Origin: Diphasiastrum complanatum
Lineage: Eukaryota; Streptophyta; Lycopodiopsida; Lycopodiales; Lycopodiaceae
Direction of reading: 5' to 3'
NCBI GenBank assembly: GCA_029204225.1
Contig: CM055107.1
Span: 50,733,227 to 50,797,226 of the forward strand
DNA length: 64,000 nucleotides
In this document: positions 9,893 through 21,733 of the stretch, piece by piece
Layout of the letters: the number at the start of each line of letters is the position of its first letter
Position numbering within the stretch: the first letter of the stretch is position 1
The notes under the pieces: generated by a model
What the model was told of the DNA's origin: nothing
Seen by the model: the letters and a program-made list of their open reading frames with translations, nothing else
Databases searched by the model: none
Translations under genes and position numbers: made by a program

Positions 9893-11690
9893 GTCACAAG
9901 AGTTATCACTTTATTTATTTTTTCACACGGTTCGTAGTCTAGGGAGCGGCTGGTACACATGGAACAACCTTGGTAGATTTTAATATTTAGTTTTTTTGAT
10001 GTTCAAAATAATAATGGGTTTATTTCATATTTTCTTACCATATGGAACGAGTAGGAAATATCACTCCATACAAAACACGATTTACCGCATTTGGTTCAAA
10101 ACATATTTTTTTATATTATTATTGTAATAAGGAATAAATTTTTTTAAAGCTTTTTGTTACTTATGGAATTTACACCCAGAAAATGTACTAAACATGGATC
10201 AATAACTGATTTTAGATTCCAGGCAATAGGCGCTCCTCTAAATAGACTCTCTTGAAAGTCCAAACTTTAGTGTAAGAACTAGATTTATAAGATGGGTTCT
10301 TACTTAATATTAGCTTTCACATATAGTTAGAGATAGCCCACAAGGATCAAACTCTATGTATTAAGTGCAAAAGTACAAAGACAACACCTTTAATGTTATC
10401 CCCACTTTTTGTACGGAGGATCTCTGGCACTCTATTGCTTGCTTGAGATTATGAGCAGTGCATGGAGTTTGACAGCTACATGCATGTAGAGGAGTATCAA
10501 TAGTAACTGCTTTTGAGTTTAGTAAAAGATTAGGGTTTTGGAAGGAATATTTATGGGCTCGAGGGGTTTACATATACCTACAAAAATTTGCCCTACTCCA
10601 CTTCCAGATTCCTGTTTTCAATCACTAGAGAGCTCTAGGAAAATCAGAACTCTCTAATTTGAATGATGATTGTTTTGGCTATAATTGAGGTAGAGTGTAC
10701 TTGCATGAAGTTAAGATTCGTCAAGAACGTGTGAAAAAAGTCAATTTTGATAGTAAAAAAAACATGAGTTGTTGATACATAGAGTCAATTGCTATGTCAT
10801 AAATTTTGCATGCACACTCTTTGGTATGGTTAGAAGCTATTTAGTAGATATGAGCTGTAAAAGCCAAACGAGGCAAACAAGCTTAAAACACTAGTCTTTT
10901 TTTTTATAGGTTTTTGGACGTTTGGTGCTTCAAATTCTTGATCTCTTTCTTGGAGGAGCTTATACAAGTCATTTTGTATGCCTTTGAACCTCTTAAACAA
11001 GCTATTATACACCCATTTTGATTACTTGAGGCTTGTGCACTGAAGCTGTGAAGTTGCATGCATGGGTGCCTTTCAAAAAATTGAATTTTGCTTGTTTTGA
11101 CCATATGTTATAGATCTGAACCTGATCGAGGCTTTCTTGGATCTCTATTAAGTGTTTAGAAGCTCTTTGAGGCCATGCGAAGCATACAAGTCGTAAGGCC
11201 TCTTGTAAAATTGTGCCCTCCTACAGGTTATCTGGGCATTAAATACTCGCACGATTGTTGGTGACATGGCAGGCCTCTTGCTGACCTTACCTCCCTCTGT
11301 ACTATGCTTTACAACATCCAGTTTGGTGCTCTGTACCCAAAGTTATCGTTGTCGAAAATTTGGCAGTTTTTAGAGCAAAAATTTGCAAAATTTCGAAGAT
11401 ATCTTGAATGCATGTCAGAAAGTAAGCAGTAATTTCTTCGTCATAAAAGATCATTTTTACGTCACTTTGTATGTTCATAGCACAATGTGTTATAATGGTT
11501 TAAGAGACAAAAATCATGCCTGAATACAATTTTTGTGAAGTTTTTTTACAAAACTAAGATTACAGCTCAAAAAGTAGTTTATGTGAAAAGCAATTCTATA
11601 AGGAATCACTGCATGTCAGTTTGATACATGTTGGACATGTTGAAATTCATGACAATTTAGAACCGATTGGCAATGAAATAGGTTATCAAT
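9893..11690 (+). other. Intron-like non-coding part of the duplication; 780-bp indel
   Basis: No coding sequence recognised. It is collinear with 33920-35650 of copy B apart from two differences. Copy B has a 721-bp hAT MITE whose empty site here is 10001-10008 (gttcaaaa). Copy A has about 780 bp (10860-11638) that is absent between 'gagctgtaa' and 'attcatgac' in copy B. I saw no target-site duplication at the second difference, so it may be a deletion in B. Confidence 0.7.
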
Positions 11691-12319
11691 ATGAAATCAG
11701 ATGCAGACCATGTACAATTTTCAAGTGGACTAGATGAAGTAGATGGATGACCCTATGATAGTGGAAGAGATCAAGCAAGAAGCCAATCCAGATGTTCCAC
11801 ACCTTATGAATCTTTCACTGGCAAGGAGAGTGGACACGGCTCCACCCCCATCCAGTTATTTTGTCAAAATCAGCTTGCTAAGGGTATCAATTTCCTAACG
11901 CTTCTCTTGTTACATGAGGACAACTGTGTAGTAGAGATGTTGAGGTTCTATTTGACGCCATGTCAACTCATAAGCAGTACACAATGGAAATGGATGATGG
12001 AAAGGGTACAAAGATTTGGGATAAGAGGGTTATGGGCATTCCACTAATTGTACATAGTTACACAAAAGATTTGGATTTTGAGATAACACAGCTAGCACGA
12101 TGTGATGTGGTGCTGGGCATTTGTTGGCACGCAATGCGAAAGCCTAGGATACTCATGTGTATGAGTTCCAGTTTGATGGTGTGATGCCTTCCCTTCGTGG
12201 TGAGCGAAATATGAGTAGTATCTATTGTGAGTACATGTGTATTTGCTTTTTACTTGATATGTCTACTAATACTAGTCAGTGTAGCATGCAGTGTCTGCAA
12301 ACCAATATTGTTGCTGATT
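11691..12319 (+). mobile_element. Gypsy protease region, copy A
   Basis: The frame at 11960-12184 contains GIPLIVHSYTKDLDFEITQL followed by ARCDVVLGICWHAM. The 'CDVVLG..W' block is the conserved end of Ty3/Gypsy protease. It breaks off at 12319, where copy B continues into RT (36290 onward). Confidence 0.65.
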
Positions 12320-12336
12320 AATCTCTCCAATCCGGC

Positions 12337-12675
12337 TCAAGGCATCGGCAACACAGTTCGACGTACCTTTATGATACTTAATGTCGAAGACAAACTCCTG
12401 AATGAGTTCCGACCTCTAGCCTTACGGCCACGAAGATCCTTAGCATCACAGATATACTTAAGGGATTGGTGATCAGTCATTACCGTGAATCTAGCACCAT
12501 AAAGATAATGCCTCCAGATTTTTAACGCGTGAATGACTGCAAAAAGCTCCTTCTCATAAGTAGAATACCTAGTCTGAGCAGGATCCAACTTCTTGCTTTC
12601 AAAAGCAACTGGTCTACCATCTTGATAAAGGACCGCTTGAAGAAGGCAAAAAAAAAAGCTGCAAGGGCTTTGCAA
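12337..12675 (-). pseudogene. Gypsy RNase H fragment
   Basis: This is a typical Ty3/Gypsy RNase H core with the E of 'YEKELFAVIHALKIWRHYL' and the D of 'TDHQSLKYI'. The frame runs into unrelated sequence on both sides. Same strand as the LTR at 13854. Confidence 0.85.
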
Positions 12676-13838
12676 CAGAAGGACTTAGAGAACTTGAGAC
12701 CACTACTCAAGGAGACTAAGCCACAATAAGCACCTCAATGATGGAAATGGAGCCTATACCCCCCCATCCCACTTCTTTTCCTTCTTAAAAAAGCCTTGCC
12801 GGGTGGCGGGCCTTATGGTCGCCACCTAGCAAGCACATGGGCACCTAAAACAAGTGGCATCCCCTTATGGGGTCCACCTACCCTCAACTCACATGGCCAC
12901 CACCCTCTTTACGCCACCTTACCCAAGGGTCACTTGGGTCACGTCCCCACCCAACTTTTGGGTCAGCGCCTTGACCTCATGGCCTTATGGCCTAAAGATA
13001 CACCTAAATCTCCTCTAAGGCTTGTCCTTAGGCAAAGGAGAAAGTGCAGGTACAATTGTACGTTCATGAGGAGGAGGTAGAAGAAAAAACATCAATTTTC
13101 CTCCCCAAAAGTGAAAAGGATGAAGGATTTACCAAACTTTGTAAACTAGAATAACTTTTAGATTAAAAGTTAAGCAATAAAAACTTTGAAATAAAGTTTC
13201 AAAGTTTACTATGTACTTTACAAGTACAAACAGGTTGCAAGCAAGTTCAAAGTTTACGTTGACTAAACAAGGCTTTGCAACCTACGTTGAGAAAAGCAAA
13301 GCTTTTTTAGCCTTTGCAAACTTCCTCAACATATGCAGGTGTATTGTACTTTTAAGGTACATAAAATCCTCTACAACGAAGAGTTAAGGAATCTGTGGAG
13401 TAATTATTATACATAAAGAAAGCTCCTCTAGTAAGCAGATGTGTGGGAGTCCTGCAAAGTACAACGGCTGCCTAAAAAAAGGCACAGAAAGTTCTGATAG
13501 TGTACGGTACGGAACCAGCAAGCAGGTGCGCAGATCCGCGCGGGTGCTCGAGAAATTTTTTTTTTCGACTTCCAAAGCTCAAAATAAGGCCAAAAACGAA
13601 ATCGGTTTTTGAAGTTTTAAAAACCGTAAAACATTCAAAAGAAACCGACTACGACCACCGTAGCTAGCAAAGGTGGTTCGTTTTCAATCAAAACGACCTC
13701 AGATTGAGACGAACCAAAAAGCAAAGTTGTTCAGATCGATTCAACAAAATCAACTAAGCCCTCAAAAACATCAGCTAAAAGCTCAAACCAACCAATAACA
13801 TAAGTTAGAGTGATTGCACCTTATTCACAATTATCGGT

Positions 13839-13851
13839 GGCTCTGATACCA
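13839..13851 (-). other. Primer binding site (tRNA-iMet)
   Basis: The minus strand reads TGGTATCAGAGCC, the complement of the plant initiator tRNA-Met 3' end, two bases inside the LTR terminus at 13854. Confidence 0.85.
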
Positions 13852-13853
13852 AT

Positions 13854-14277
13854 TGTTAGAATCCCCATCGTCATGCCGGTCATTGCTAAAGTACAAAGAA
13901 GTGACGAACGCTACGTTGACACCCAACTATAGAGGTATTGCCACCTCACCCCCGTGCACTGGAGCTACAGACCACCATCAAGCAAGCTCGGATCTCATGT
14001 AAGCCATGGTGTCCCATACCACCATGCCTTACCCTCGACCCTCATCTACCTACATCCTGAGGCCTAGATACTCGTCCTGACCTGACCACCAGTGGAGGCG
14101 CTCTTCATTCTCCAGGAGAGAATGAATACCCAACTCATGGAGATCCACCTCTATATACATAGTGGAGACATTGACACGTGGCATCCAAAAGACCTATAGC
14201 TCCAGTTCAGCGTTCCATCCCATAACTGAGACCGTCACCTCAAGTTTCCTATTGCATACCCTTATGGGTACATAACA
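13854..14277 (-). repeat. 5' LTR of the minus-strand Gypsy element
   Basis: On the minus strand it starts TGTTATGTACCC (14277) and ends GGGGATTCTAACA (13854), giving a perfect TGTTA/TAACA terminal inverted repeat, followed by the PBS. The right junction coincides exactly with where copy B homology resumes (14278, ccacatcc). Confidence 0.8.
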
Positions 14278-15189
14278 CCACATCCTAAGATGGCTGCTGT
14301 GATCATTGCATGGCTTGTGCTAGCTGATTTAACAACATTCCGTTCTTTTCTTGTATTGACGATAATACTCCTATACTGTGGCACCTTTGGCTGTTTTGAC
14401 TCAAAAGAATAGATTTACTGAGGGGGTTGAACTGCACCAAGCTAGTAGATCAATTAAAGCAAGCTATTGATGAGTGCGTTGCTTTTAAGATTGTAAACCC
14501 TCAAAAGCCCTATCTAGATACAGATGTGAGTGGCATTGTTGTGGGAGTAGTGCTGATGTAGGAGGGAAGTCCGTAGCCTTCAAGAGCAAGAAGCTCACCT
14601 CATCATAGCGTAATTATCAAACTCACGAGGAGTTGTATGTTATAATTCATGCATTAAAGGCATGGAGGCATTATTTGTATGGATAAGAATTTGAGGTATT
14701 CGCTGATCAGGATGCCTTGAGATATTTTTGTAACCAACCAGACTTTAGAGGCTGGCACGCTAGACGGTATGAGCATGTGTACGAATTTCTAATGGAGATT
14801 CGGTACTAGAAAGGTGTCAAGGATCATGTGGTAGATGCTCTATCTTATGTGGTGTATTAGATTCATTTGTAGTCATTGAAAATGACTTGTATGAGATAAG
14901 AAAGGCTTAGCACGAAGATCATCACTATAAGGAAGTGAAACAGGAGAGCTCTTCTACATTGGTTCGCACTTATCTTTAGTATTCCATAGAAGATGGTATA
15001 CTAATGAGAAATGGTAAGGCTCTTATTCCAGCTTGTGAGGTGTTGCAAAAGAGGATCTTACATCTTTGTCAAGATAGCCCTAGTGCTGGTCATCTTGGTG
15101 TGGATAGGACCTATGAGTTGATACAATGTAATGTTGGTCTAAACTTAAGAAAGAAGTAAACCATTAAGTGTCAAGTTAATAATGTTGAA
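14278..15189 (+). mobile_element. Gypsy RNase H and integrase zinc-finger region, copy A
   Basis: Broken frames encode the end of RT/RNase H (PYLDTDVSGIVVGVVLM; then LKAWRHYLYG; then DALRYFCNQPDF; then VKDHVVDALS) and a GPY-type linker followed by the H2C2 part of integrase (LHLCQDSPSAGHLGVDRTYE). Several stop codons are present. The integrase core resumes at 17214 after the nested hAT. Confidence 0.8.
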
Positions 15190-17213
15190 AGCATTAAAAT
15201 GTTTGGATTTTTATTCGTGCTACCCATAATGTAGGGGGGATGCACTTTTTTGCATGTTTATCAAGTATGCATCAATAAAATAATCGATGTTTGCTTGGAT
15301 CGCTATTCGAACCAAGAATTGTGGATCGAACCGCCGGTTCGAACCGTTGGAAATGTAAAAACCGCGCACGGGCCTGAGGGTCTCCATAATGCATTTTTTG
15401 GAGAGTAGAGAAGAGGGCAGAAGAGGAGAGGGAGTGAGGGAAGAGTTGAGTGAGTGAGAGAGGAGAGAGGGAGTGAGAGAAGAGGTACTAGGTAGTGAGA
15501 GAAGAGGAAGTAGTGAGAGAAGATCTTAGAGGAGAGGGGGCTTTTTGCCATTTGATTTAGATTTTGCTATTGAGTGTTGAAACGTTGAAACTTGAGAGGA
15601 GCATTGATAATATGATCAATCATCATTGGAATTTGGTAGGAGGGAGTCTTGAAAGTTGAGAGGGAGTGTGTGTAGGAGAGAGAGTGTGAGTGTGAGGGAT
15701 AGGGAGAGAGCTTAGAATTTAGGAGTGTGAGCCTTGAGGCTTGAGAGTAGGGAGTGTGTTGGAAATTAAAAAGTCTTAGTACAAGTAGGTAGTAAGTAAG
15801 TTGAAGATTCAAGGTTGGGGAGTGAATCTTGAAAGATAATAGATTATATTAAATATGTATTAGGAATTAGGTAATTAGTGATAGGAATTAGGTATTAGGG
15901 TTTAGGTAGTAGTATTAGATAGGAATTAGGACTAGGCTATGTAGTACGATGTCGAAGGTTAGGGATCCCTCATGGGATCATGTGACAATCGAAGCAAACT
16001 ATGACACATCGGGCACAAAGCTGTGGACTTGCAGGTAAAGTTTAAACCGTAAATGGTAAATTGTAATAGTTAGTTTTAACGATCAATGTCAATTTCTTTC
16101 TAGTATCACATGTAAGTTGTAGTTTTGAACTTTGAACACAGAACATTCAACATTCCCTAGTAGTTGCAAGTTGTGCTATAATTTGTAAATTGTGCAAGCT
16201 GTGATGGATAATGCTGCAACTTCTGTGTGATGGAGAGGCTTGTATATGAGGCCTATCCCCACATTTTTTGGACGCCTTACGCTGCACACTATCTCGACCT
16301 CTTGTTTGAGGACATAGCATGGATGCCATGGGTCACAGGGTTCGTTGACACAACACAATTTTTGGTGAGATCTATCATCAAGGGGCCGAGGGTCATCAAG
16401 TATGTTCAGGGCCATTCTACCCTTGACTTTTTGAGACCAGCCCCCACCAGGTTTGATCTTTCAACTTTGCAGCTTGTTTGAAGTTTGAGCTATGTTTTGA
16501 GATTCGAATCTTGATGTCAGATGTTGACATTCAAACAATTGGATTGAGTCTTGAGTCTTGACTCTTGACTTTGAATCATGCACTAGTGAGTAGTTATTAG
16601 TTATTTAGAACTTCTAATTAACTAGTAACTACTCACTAGTGCGAGATTCAAATGTCAAGAGTCAGTGAGCATTGAGAACTTAGAAGTCAGGATTTAGCAT
16701 TCATGATTAGTTTGAATTGAAAAACGATGATTCTATTTCTTAAGTAAGTCACCAATGAAGTTGTACTAGAAGTTGCTGAGTAGACATATAACTTAATCTA
16801 TCTGAACAACTCCAAAACTTATGTATAAACTATTAGACTAAATTTTGAAAGGCTGAAACTCAAGGCATTGGGTAATGATGCACCTGTCATGCAAGGTCAA
16901 CCAAGGAAAACACATGAATAGACGCTAACTGCGGCATTCTTTACCAATGACCATTAAGGTCCCACTCCACTAGGTAAATGCCTTGCCTAATTTGAATGAT
17001 CATTGATTACAATTTACTTAGAGCTTATGCATCAGTTTAGGCTTGTCTCAGTAATGTGAGTCATGATTTATCCTCAAAGAATCAAATTTTGATAAAATAC
17101 AGAAACCCTAAAACTGGTTTGAATGGTTCGGCGGTTCGAATTTGGCCTATCCGATTCAAACATAGTTCGTACCATTGAATTGGTTGGTTTGAACCGGGTG
17201 TCTAAACATTGAA
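15190..17213 (+). mobile_element. Decayed hAT transposon nested in Gypsy integrase
   Basis: A BED-finger-like start (MSKVRDPSWDHVTIEANYD, 15950-16035) is followed by a hAT DUF659-type block at 16200-16478: VMDNAATSV, then AYPHIFWTPYAAHYLDLLFE, then a TRFDLSTLQL end. Termini are approximate: aatgtttgga near 15198 and tctaaacatt near 17200 form a short inverted repeat, as hAT ends do. The expected 8-bp target duplication is not clear. The left part is also present in copy B (37760-38033), so insertion preceded the duplication. The C-terminal dimerisation region was not found. Confidence 0.65.
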
Positions 17214-17716
17214 CATAATGATATCTTAGTTGTGGTTGACAGACTCGCTAGAATATCTCATTATATCCCAACTAATAATAAGATTGATGCACATGGTATG
17301 GTTGATTTGTTCATGCAGCATGTATCCAAACTTCATGGATAACCTAGATCCATTGCGTCTGACAAAGACTTGTTCTACTGGTAGTTTTTTGATCGCATTA
17401 TTTGAGAAGTTAGAGGTGTAGATGGGAATGAGTAGCTCTGATCATCCTCAAACGGATGGACAAACTGAGAGAGTCAACTAAACTTTGGAAGACATGCTTA
17501 GGGAGTATGTGAGTGCAAAGCCAATGCAAGGGGAGCGCTACTTGCCATTGTTGGAGTTTGCTTATAATGATAAAAAGATTGTATCTACGAAGACAAGCCC
17601 TCAAAAATATCACCGGAGAAGAAGAATAGCAAGGTCAACCTACAAATAAGGTTTGTAAAAATGATCGTGTATGCAGGATAAGGTCTTCTAAACCCAAAGT
17701 GGGCACCCACAGGTGA
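17214..17716 (+). mobile_element. Gypsy integrase core, copy A
   Basis: The broken plus-strand frame encodes NDILVVVDRLARISHYIPT, then PRSIASDKDLF, then SSSDGQTERVN and YLPLLEFAYNDKK. These are the D,D,E integrase core and the 'LLEFAYN' region of Ty3/Gypsy. It continues the element of 14278-15189, interrupted by the hAT. Stops are present. Confidence 0.85.
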
Positions 17717-18424
17717 AGAGTGAGCATCAAGGGTTGTAGGTCAAGGGTACTAGGAATGCACAAAGTGCCATACTGATATAGAAAATGATCATGAATGGAT
17801 TACATTTTGTGAGGACAGGTGGAGGCGCCTGACTGGCCAAGGCATGAATATCATGAAAGTTTTGACATTGGTGTAGGCAGAGGGGAGGAGCTCGAAGCAA
17901 GGAGAGTTCATTGTGACCAAGTCGATCAAGGCAAGAAGATGGGACAAGGCATTAGTGACAACATTAGAAGGGCTTGGTTTGTATTGGATGTCAAATGTAA
18001 AAGTATGTAAAGACTAGAGCCAATGGTATTGATAGTCAAATAATGAAGGGACTGGGGGTCTGTGAAAATATAAAATTGATTGCAATAGAGGTAATGACGT
18101 CATTTTCTAAGAGCATGTTTTTTTTTTTTCATGTGATTGAATAACGTTGCATGTGAACATGCGAATCATAAGCAATGACACCAATATGCTCTATGTAAGA
18201 CAACACATAATCCATCAAGGTTGGTAGTAGTATCAAATTTCTTAGTGAAGTTCGAGAGACATAGAATAGTGACATAAATAAGGAGAGTCTTAAGAGCGTT
18301 AAATGCTTTTTTACATTCAGGTTGTTAGAAGTCACTATTTGTCCTATTTGTCCTTTAGTGGAGATTCCTTTGTTGATGCTCTGACTGTGACGTTGAGGTA
18401 CCAGAAGGTACACCCTGAACGACT
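17717..18424 (-). mobile_element. Gypsy RNase H on the minus strand, copy A
   Basis: Frames shift repeatedly, but on the minus strand 'AFNALKTLLI' and then 'FTFDIQYKP' followed by 'NVVANALSHL' mark an RNase H and its end. It converges on the plus-strand integrase. The same convergent arrangement is kept in copy B (41126-41837). Confidence 0.65.
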
Positions 18425-19079
18425 GTGGCTACTAATGCACCATAACAACATGGTGTAGTCAAGAGATGCGTGTTCTCTAATGGTAGCCTTCATTTCGTTT
18501 GACATTCTACCATAAGTCCAAGACAAATTAAAGCTTTAACTTGTTTACAGTTGGGCCGGTTGTAGCAAACAATAGGCCAGCATTTTAAACCCTTATTTGT
18601 GTATCTTTTTAGAGGGCTTATATGTAACATATGGCAACCAGATTAGGTCATTTTTCTACAAGCAAGGAGGCTAATTTTCCTCGAAAGTTAGGGAGTGCTG
18701 CATTCTTTGGCACTTTCTCCTAACTATAAAGTGTGTTTCTCCAAGCCTCTCTACTGTTTGTTTGCAAGTGAACAAGGGTTTTTTCAAGAACAGAATCTAT
18801 GCGCGTTACTTCCTATTGGCCAAAGGTCTTCTTATTGGCAAAAAGGCCAAATACCATGGGCATGTAGACTGAATTACCACAAGCAAGTAGAGTGCATTGT
18901 CTTCTTCCTAATGGGCGGTTCTTTCTCTTTCAATCTGGTAGCCTCTCTCTGTTGGTTAATTGCACTTTTGCAGGACATGTTTTGCACATTTTCAAGGCAG
19001 ACTTAGTACAGCCCAACACCATCTTTGAAGGACACATTTTGGCATACTTCCCAACCCCACAATCTACACCTATCTTTCT
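18425..19079. other. No recognisable gene
   Basis: Single-copy-looking sequence beyond the end of the duplication. Open frames are short and without motifs. Nothing supported. Confidence 0.4.
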
Positions 19080-19440
19080 AATTTTTGTCTACAAGTAATG
19101 GGACAACATCAACTTTTCTTTACAAGTTGGTGCTTCCTTTGTGGCATTCGATATCACCAATGTCCTTAGTGTTGATCTGAGCCTACGTTGGGGTGGTTAT
19201 TAGTGTCCTCTCTTTTGATCCCATTGGCTTTGCAAAAGCGATTATGTAGAGATGTATTCTCCACTTTCGTTCAATCTTAGGACTTTTTTATCTTCTCTAT
19301 TGTTTGTGCTTCAACCAAAGACTTGATGTACTTCAAATAGTTTATTACTTCACTTAATTGCTTTAACAAATAAATCCAAACTTTCCTTTTAAAATTATCA
19401 ATAAAGTTCATGAAGTAGCTCCCCCCCTCCTTTTGGATTT
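19080..19440 (-). mobile_element. Copia integrase fragment
   Basis: On the minus strand the translation includes FIDNFKRKVWIYLLKQLSEV, then YIKSLVEAQTIEKIK and RFCKANGIKR. This is the 'FIDDFSRK.W.YFLK..SEV' to 'F..FC...GI.R' part of Copia integrase. It has internal stops. Confidence 0.75.
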
Positions 19441-19471
19441 GGTTTGTGTGGAACTTGGATCTGAATTGACG

Positions 19472-20159
19472 CTACCTATTTGGCCTTACGAGTTCCTCCT
19501 TTAGTGAATGTGTCTCTGGAACCTTTATTAATTTTTCGTTTTTTTCTTCTTGCAAATTTTCTTCTTCTTTTTGTTTATATTTTTTAAGATCTATAGAAAA
19601 TGAGGCACATTTTTGTCTCAACATAAATATTTTTTTAGTTTGTTGAAAATTGATCAAATTAGTAGTCCTCAATTTTTCTTCATATATGGATGATTGGGTT
19701 TTCATTTTTAATTCCAATGACTTATATGCTCTTTTTCCTTTATCACATTCTAGGGTAAGACTACCGATTTCATTATCTTTTCGTATTATAATATTTTTAA
19801 TTTTTCTGATCTCATTGTTTAGCTCTTGAATATCATTTTTTTTTTCTATCACTTAGCAAAAATTCTATCTTCTTATCCTTTCTCATATCTTGAGAATTTT
19901 CTTTAAGAGGAATAGTAGTACGATTTTCATCATCTGTAATTGGTATTATTTGTGGTTCTCTATTCATTGGAATAGGTGGTTTTGGTATAGATGTATCTTG
20001 AATATTATCAACCTTTTCTATTCCATTTGAATTCATTGGATGGTTATCTACATCACAAGGCAATATCTCAGTTTCAAGATCCATCTCTTGATCTTGAATA
20101 GAAGCAAAACTTATTCCCATAGGCGAACGATGCTCATGGTCATTATTCCTGGAATCCAT
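19472..20159 (-). CDS. Coiled-coil extra ORF downstream of Gypsy integrase (frameshifted)
   Basis: Two minus-strand frames overlap at 19833-19852. The first (20159-19833) starts MDSRNNDHEHRSPMG and is acidic with many Pro, Ile and Asn. The second (to 19472) is a Lys/Glu-rich coiled coil (NEIRKIKNIIIRKDNEIGSL, then KYKQKEEENLQEEKNEKL). Joined by one frame change they give about 225 residues. The ORF follows Gypsy integrase (20330-21012) on the same strand, so it is probably that element's 3' extra ORF. Its function is unknown; coiled coils suggest self-association. It is unrelated by eye to the extra ORF at 6288 and to family X. Confidence 0.5.
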
Positions 20160-20329
20160 TCATTAGATGTCCTAAAAGATGTAGTATCGGTTCCCAATCC
20201 TGAATAAGAAAAAAAATCAAAACACACAACAACCGAATTACTATATTAGTTTGAATAAAATTCTAACATAGAAAAAAAAGTTCTCAACAAGAAATAAAAT
20301 ACCTATAAATCTCACTGAAATCTATATCA

Positions 20330-21012
20330 TCTTTTGTAGTATTTTTTTAATCTCATACCATATATTCTAACAGGTAATTTTCCTCCTTGTAGGTTTTCCA
20401 ATCCGACTGTTCCATTAGGATAAACATCCAAAATCTTAAATGGTCCTAACCATCTCATTCTCAACTTACCAGGACGTTTTTGATATTTACTATCGTATAA
20501 CAGTACATAGTCATTTTCTTCGAAGACTCTTTTTTTTTATATGTCTATCATGCCACGTTTTTCTTCTATTTTGAACCACTTCTTGGGTAAAAAGTGCTCT
20601 AGTTCTTTGTTCCTCTAGTTGGTTAAGTCGATTAAGCCTTTCTTGTAATGAATCTACATCTCCTAATCTTTCTTCTATGGCTACTCTTAAACTCGGAACT
20701 TGATATTCTAATGGCACTATTGCTTCTAATCCATATACTAGATTAAAAGGAGTATGCTGAGTAGTAACCTTATAAGCTGTTCTATATGACCATAATGCAA
20801 TATTCAACTTTTTATCCCAATCTGTACGATGTTTTTCACAAACTTTCGTGAGTACCTTGCATATAGTTTTATTTGTGGCTTCAGCTTGTCCATTTCCTCT
20901 AGGGTAGTAGGGTGAAGATTTTTTATGCACAATCATGTAGTCTCTAGTCAATACTTCTATAGTATCATTTAGGAAGTGTTTTCCCCTGTCGTTAATAAGT
21001 TCAATAGGACCC
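20330..21012 (-). mobile_element. Ty3/Gypsy (Tat-like) integrase C-terminal half
   Basis: The minus strand encodes GGPIELINDRGKHFLND, then SSPYYPRGNGQAEATNKTIC with the catalytic-core Glu, then LWSYRTAYKVTTQHTPFNLV and YGLEAIVPLE. After one frame break comes the C-terminal domain (LLYDSKYQKRPGKLRMRWLG, then GLENLQGGKLPVR). Fairly well preserved. It is cut at 21012 by the junction with the plus-strand family-X sequence, so RT and RNase H are not present. Confidence 0.88.
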
Positions 21013-21733
21013 CCTCATCTTCTGAAGACTCTGGCGCCAAACAGGTGATCCAGGGTGACATCCCCAAGGCCACGCAGATTTGGCCTCTACCCTCTGACAC
21101 TCTGATCCAACCATGGCTACAGACAACCAGCCCACTTCTAGCGGCAATGGGTTTTTACCCGACGCTCTTCCATTCTGAGATTTACATGGGCCTCGCCCTT
21201 CACGCTTACGCCACCTGGGATGAGGTCAAGGCTCGTTTCCACTTCTTGAACCAAGGTACCACGTACAAGGTCAGGATTAACGCCGACTCGATGGTCACCG
21301 TTGGCATTATGTCCGGTGATCGTCAACCCATCTCCCATCGCCACGCCAAAGCTCTGATCAAACCATTCATCACCCAAACCACACCAGAAATCCCCATCCA
21401 GACTAACAATGGTTACCTGGTAGAAGCTATCACGGAATCTGTCATTCAGGCGGCTGCACATCTGTTGAATAACTTTCTAGTTATTTCAACATTTCGCGAG
21501 GACAGAATCCAATCTACGCTGCTGAGTCAGATAGTGGAATCCTTTCTGGAATTCCCTAACCCCTCCGTTGTGCCATACGACTGGCATAGCTTCCTTATTT
21601 GAGAACTAACAAACTCCATCAAACCCAACAACCGTGAGCGAATCGTAGCAGGCCCCCTGTTGTGTAACTTTGCATGCGCACTTCTCGAGGAAAAGTGCCC
21701 GATTTTTAACGCTCACCCCTCCTGTCTACCCTT
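21013..21733 (+). pseudogene. Family X extra ORF: N-terminal domain
   Basis: Frame 1 runs through WLQTTSPLLAAMGFYPTLFH, then LALHAYATWDEVKARFHFL, then TTYKVRINADSMVTVGIMSG, then PISHRHAKALIKPF, then VVPYDWHSFLI to a stop at 21600. It continues in frame as ELTNSIKPNNRERIVAGPLL and CNFACALLEE. The same domain is encoded in inverse orientation at 50913-51690, where the position of the stop is a His codon (FLIHEL). A frame change near 21700-21734 joins it to the next part. I do not recognise the domain; by position and length it resembles the 'putative plant transposon protein' domains of Athila/Tat extra ORFs. No start codon could be fixed. Confidence 0.5.

Larger units (their letters stand above)
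12320..14277 (-). mobile_element. Minus-strand Gypsy LTR element fragment replacing part of copy A
   Basis: The right end is a 424-bp LTR with TGTTA/TAACA termini and an initiator-Met PBS next to it. The left part (12675-12337) encodes RNase H (LYQDGRPVAFESKKLDP, then YSTYEKELFAVIHALKIWRH, then TDHQSLKYI). Between them, 12680-13838, lies leader-like or unrecognised DNA. Copy B shows what should be here (36284-36880, Gypsy RT), so the insertion came with a deletion of about 600 bp and no target-site duplication is expected. gag, PR, RT and INT are missing. Confidence 0.7.
8222..18424 (+). repeat. Segmental duplication, copy A
   Basis: Nearly collinear with 32044-41837 (same orientation, about 23.8 kb apart). 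The shared order is Copia scrap, (GA)n, At4g15545-like exon 1, intron-like DNA, plus-strand Gypsy PR-RNase H-INT, nested hAT, minus-strand Gypsy RNase H. Because the unit mixes elements in both orientations and a host exon, it was copied as DNA and is not two retrotransposon insertions. Copy A differs from B by a ~780-bp extra segment (about 10860-11638), by replacement of the Gypsy RT with another LTR element (12320-14277), and by lacking B's hAT MITE and LINE. Confidence 0.9.

Noticed and set aside
12796-13080. A 94-residue Gly/Pro/His-rich frame
   Set aside because: It lies in the leader-like part of the LTR element at 12320-14277, opposite in strand to it, and translates short imperfect DNA repeats around 'ccttatgg'.
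18695-19006. A 103-residue plus-strand hydrophobic frame
   Set aside because: No homology recognised, no promoter or splice context, and an overlapping frame of similar length; a chance frame is more likely.
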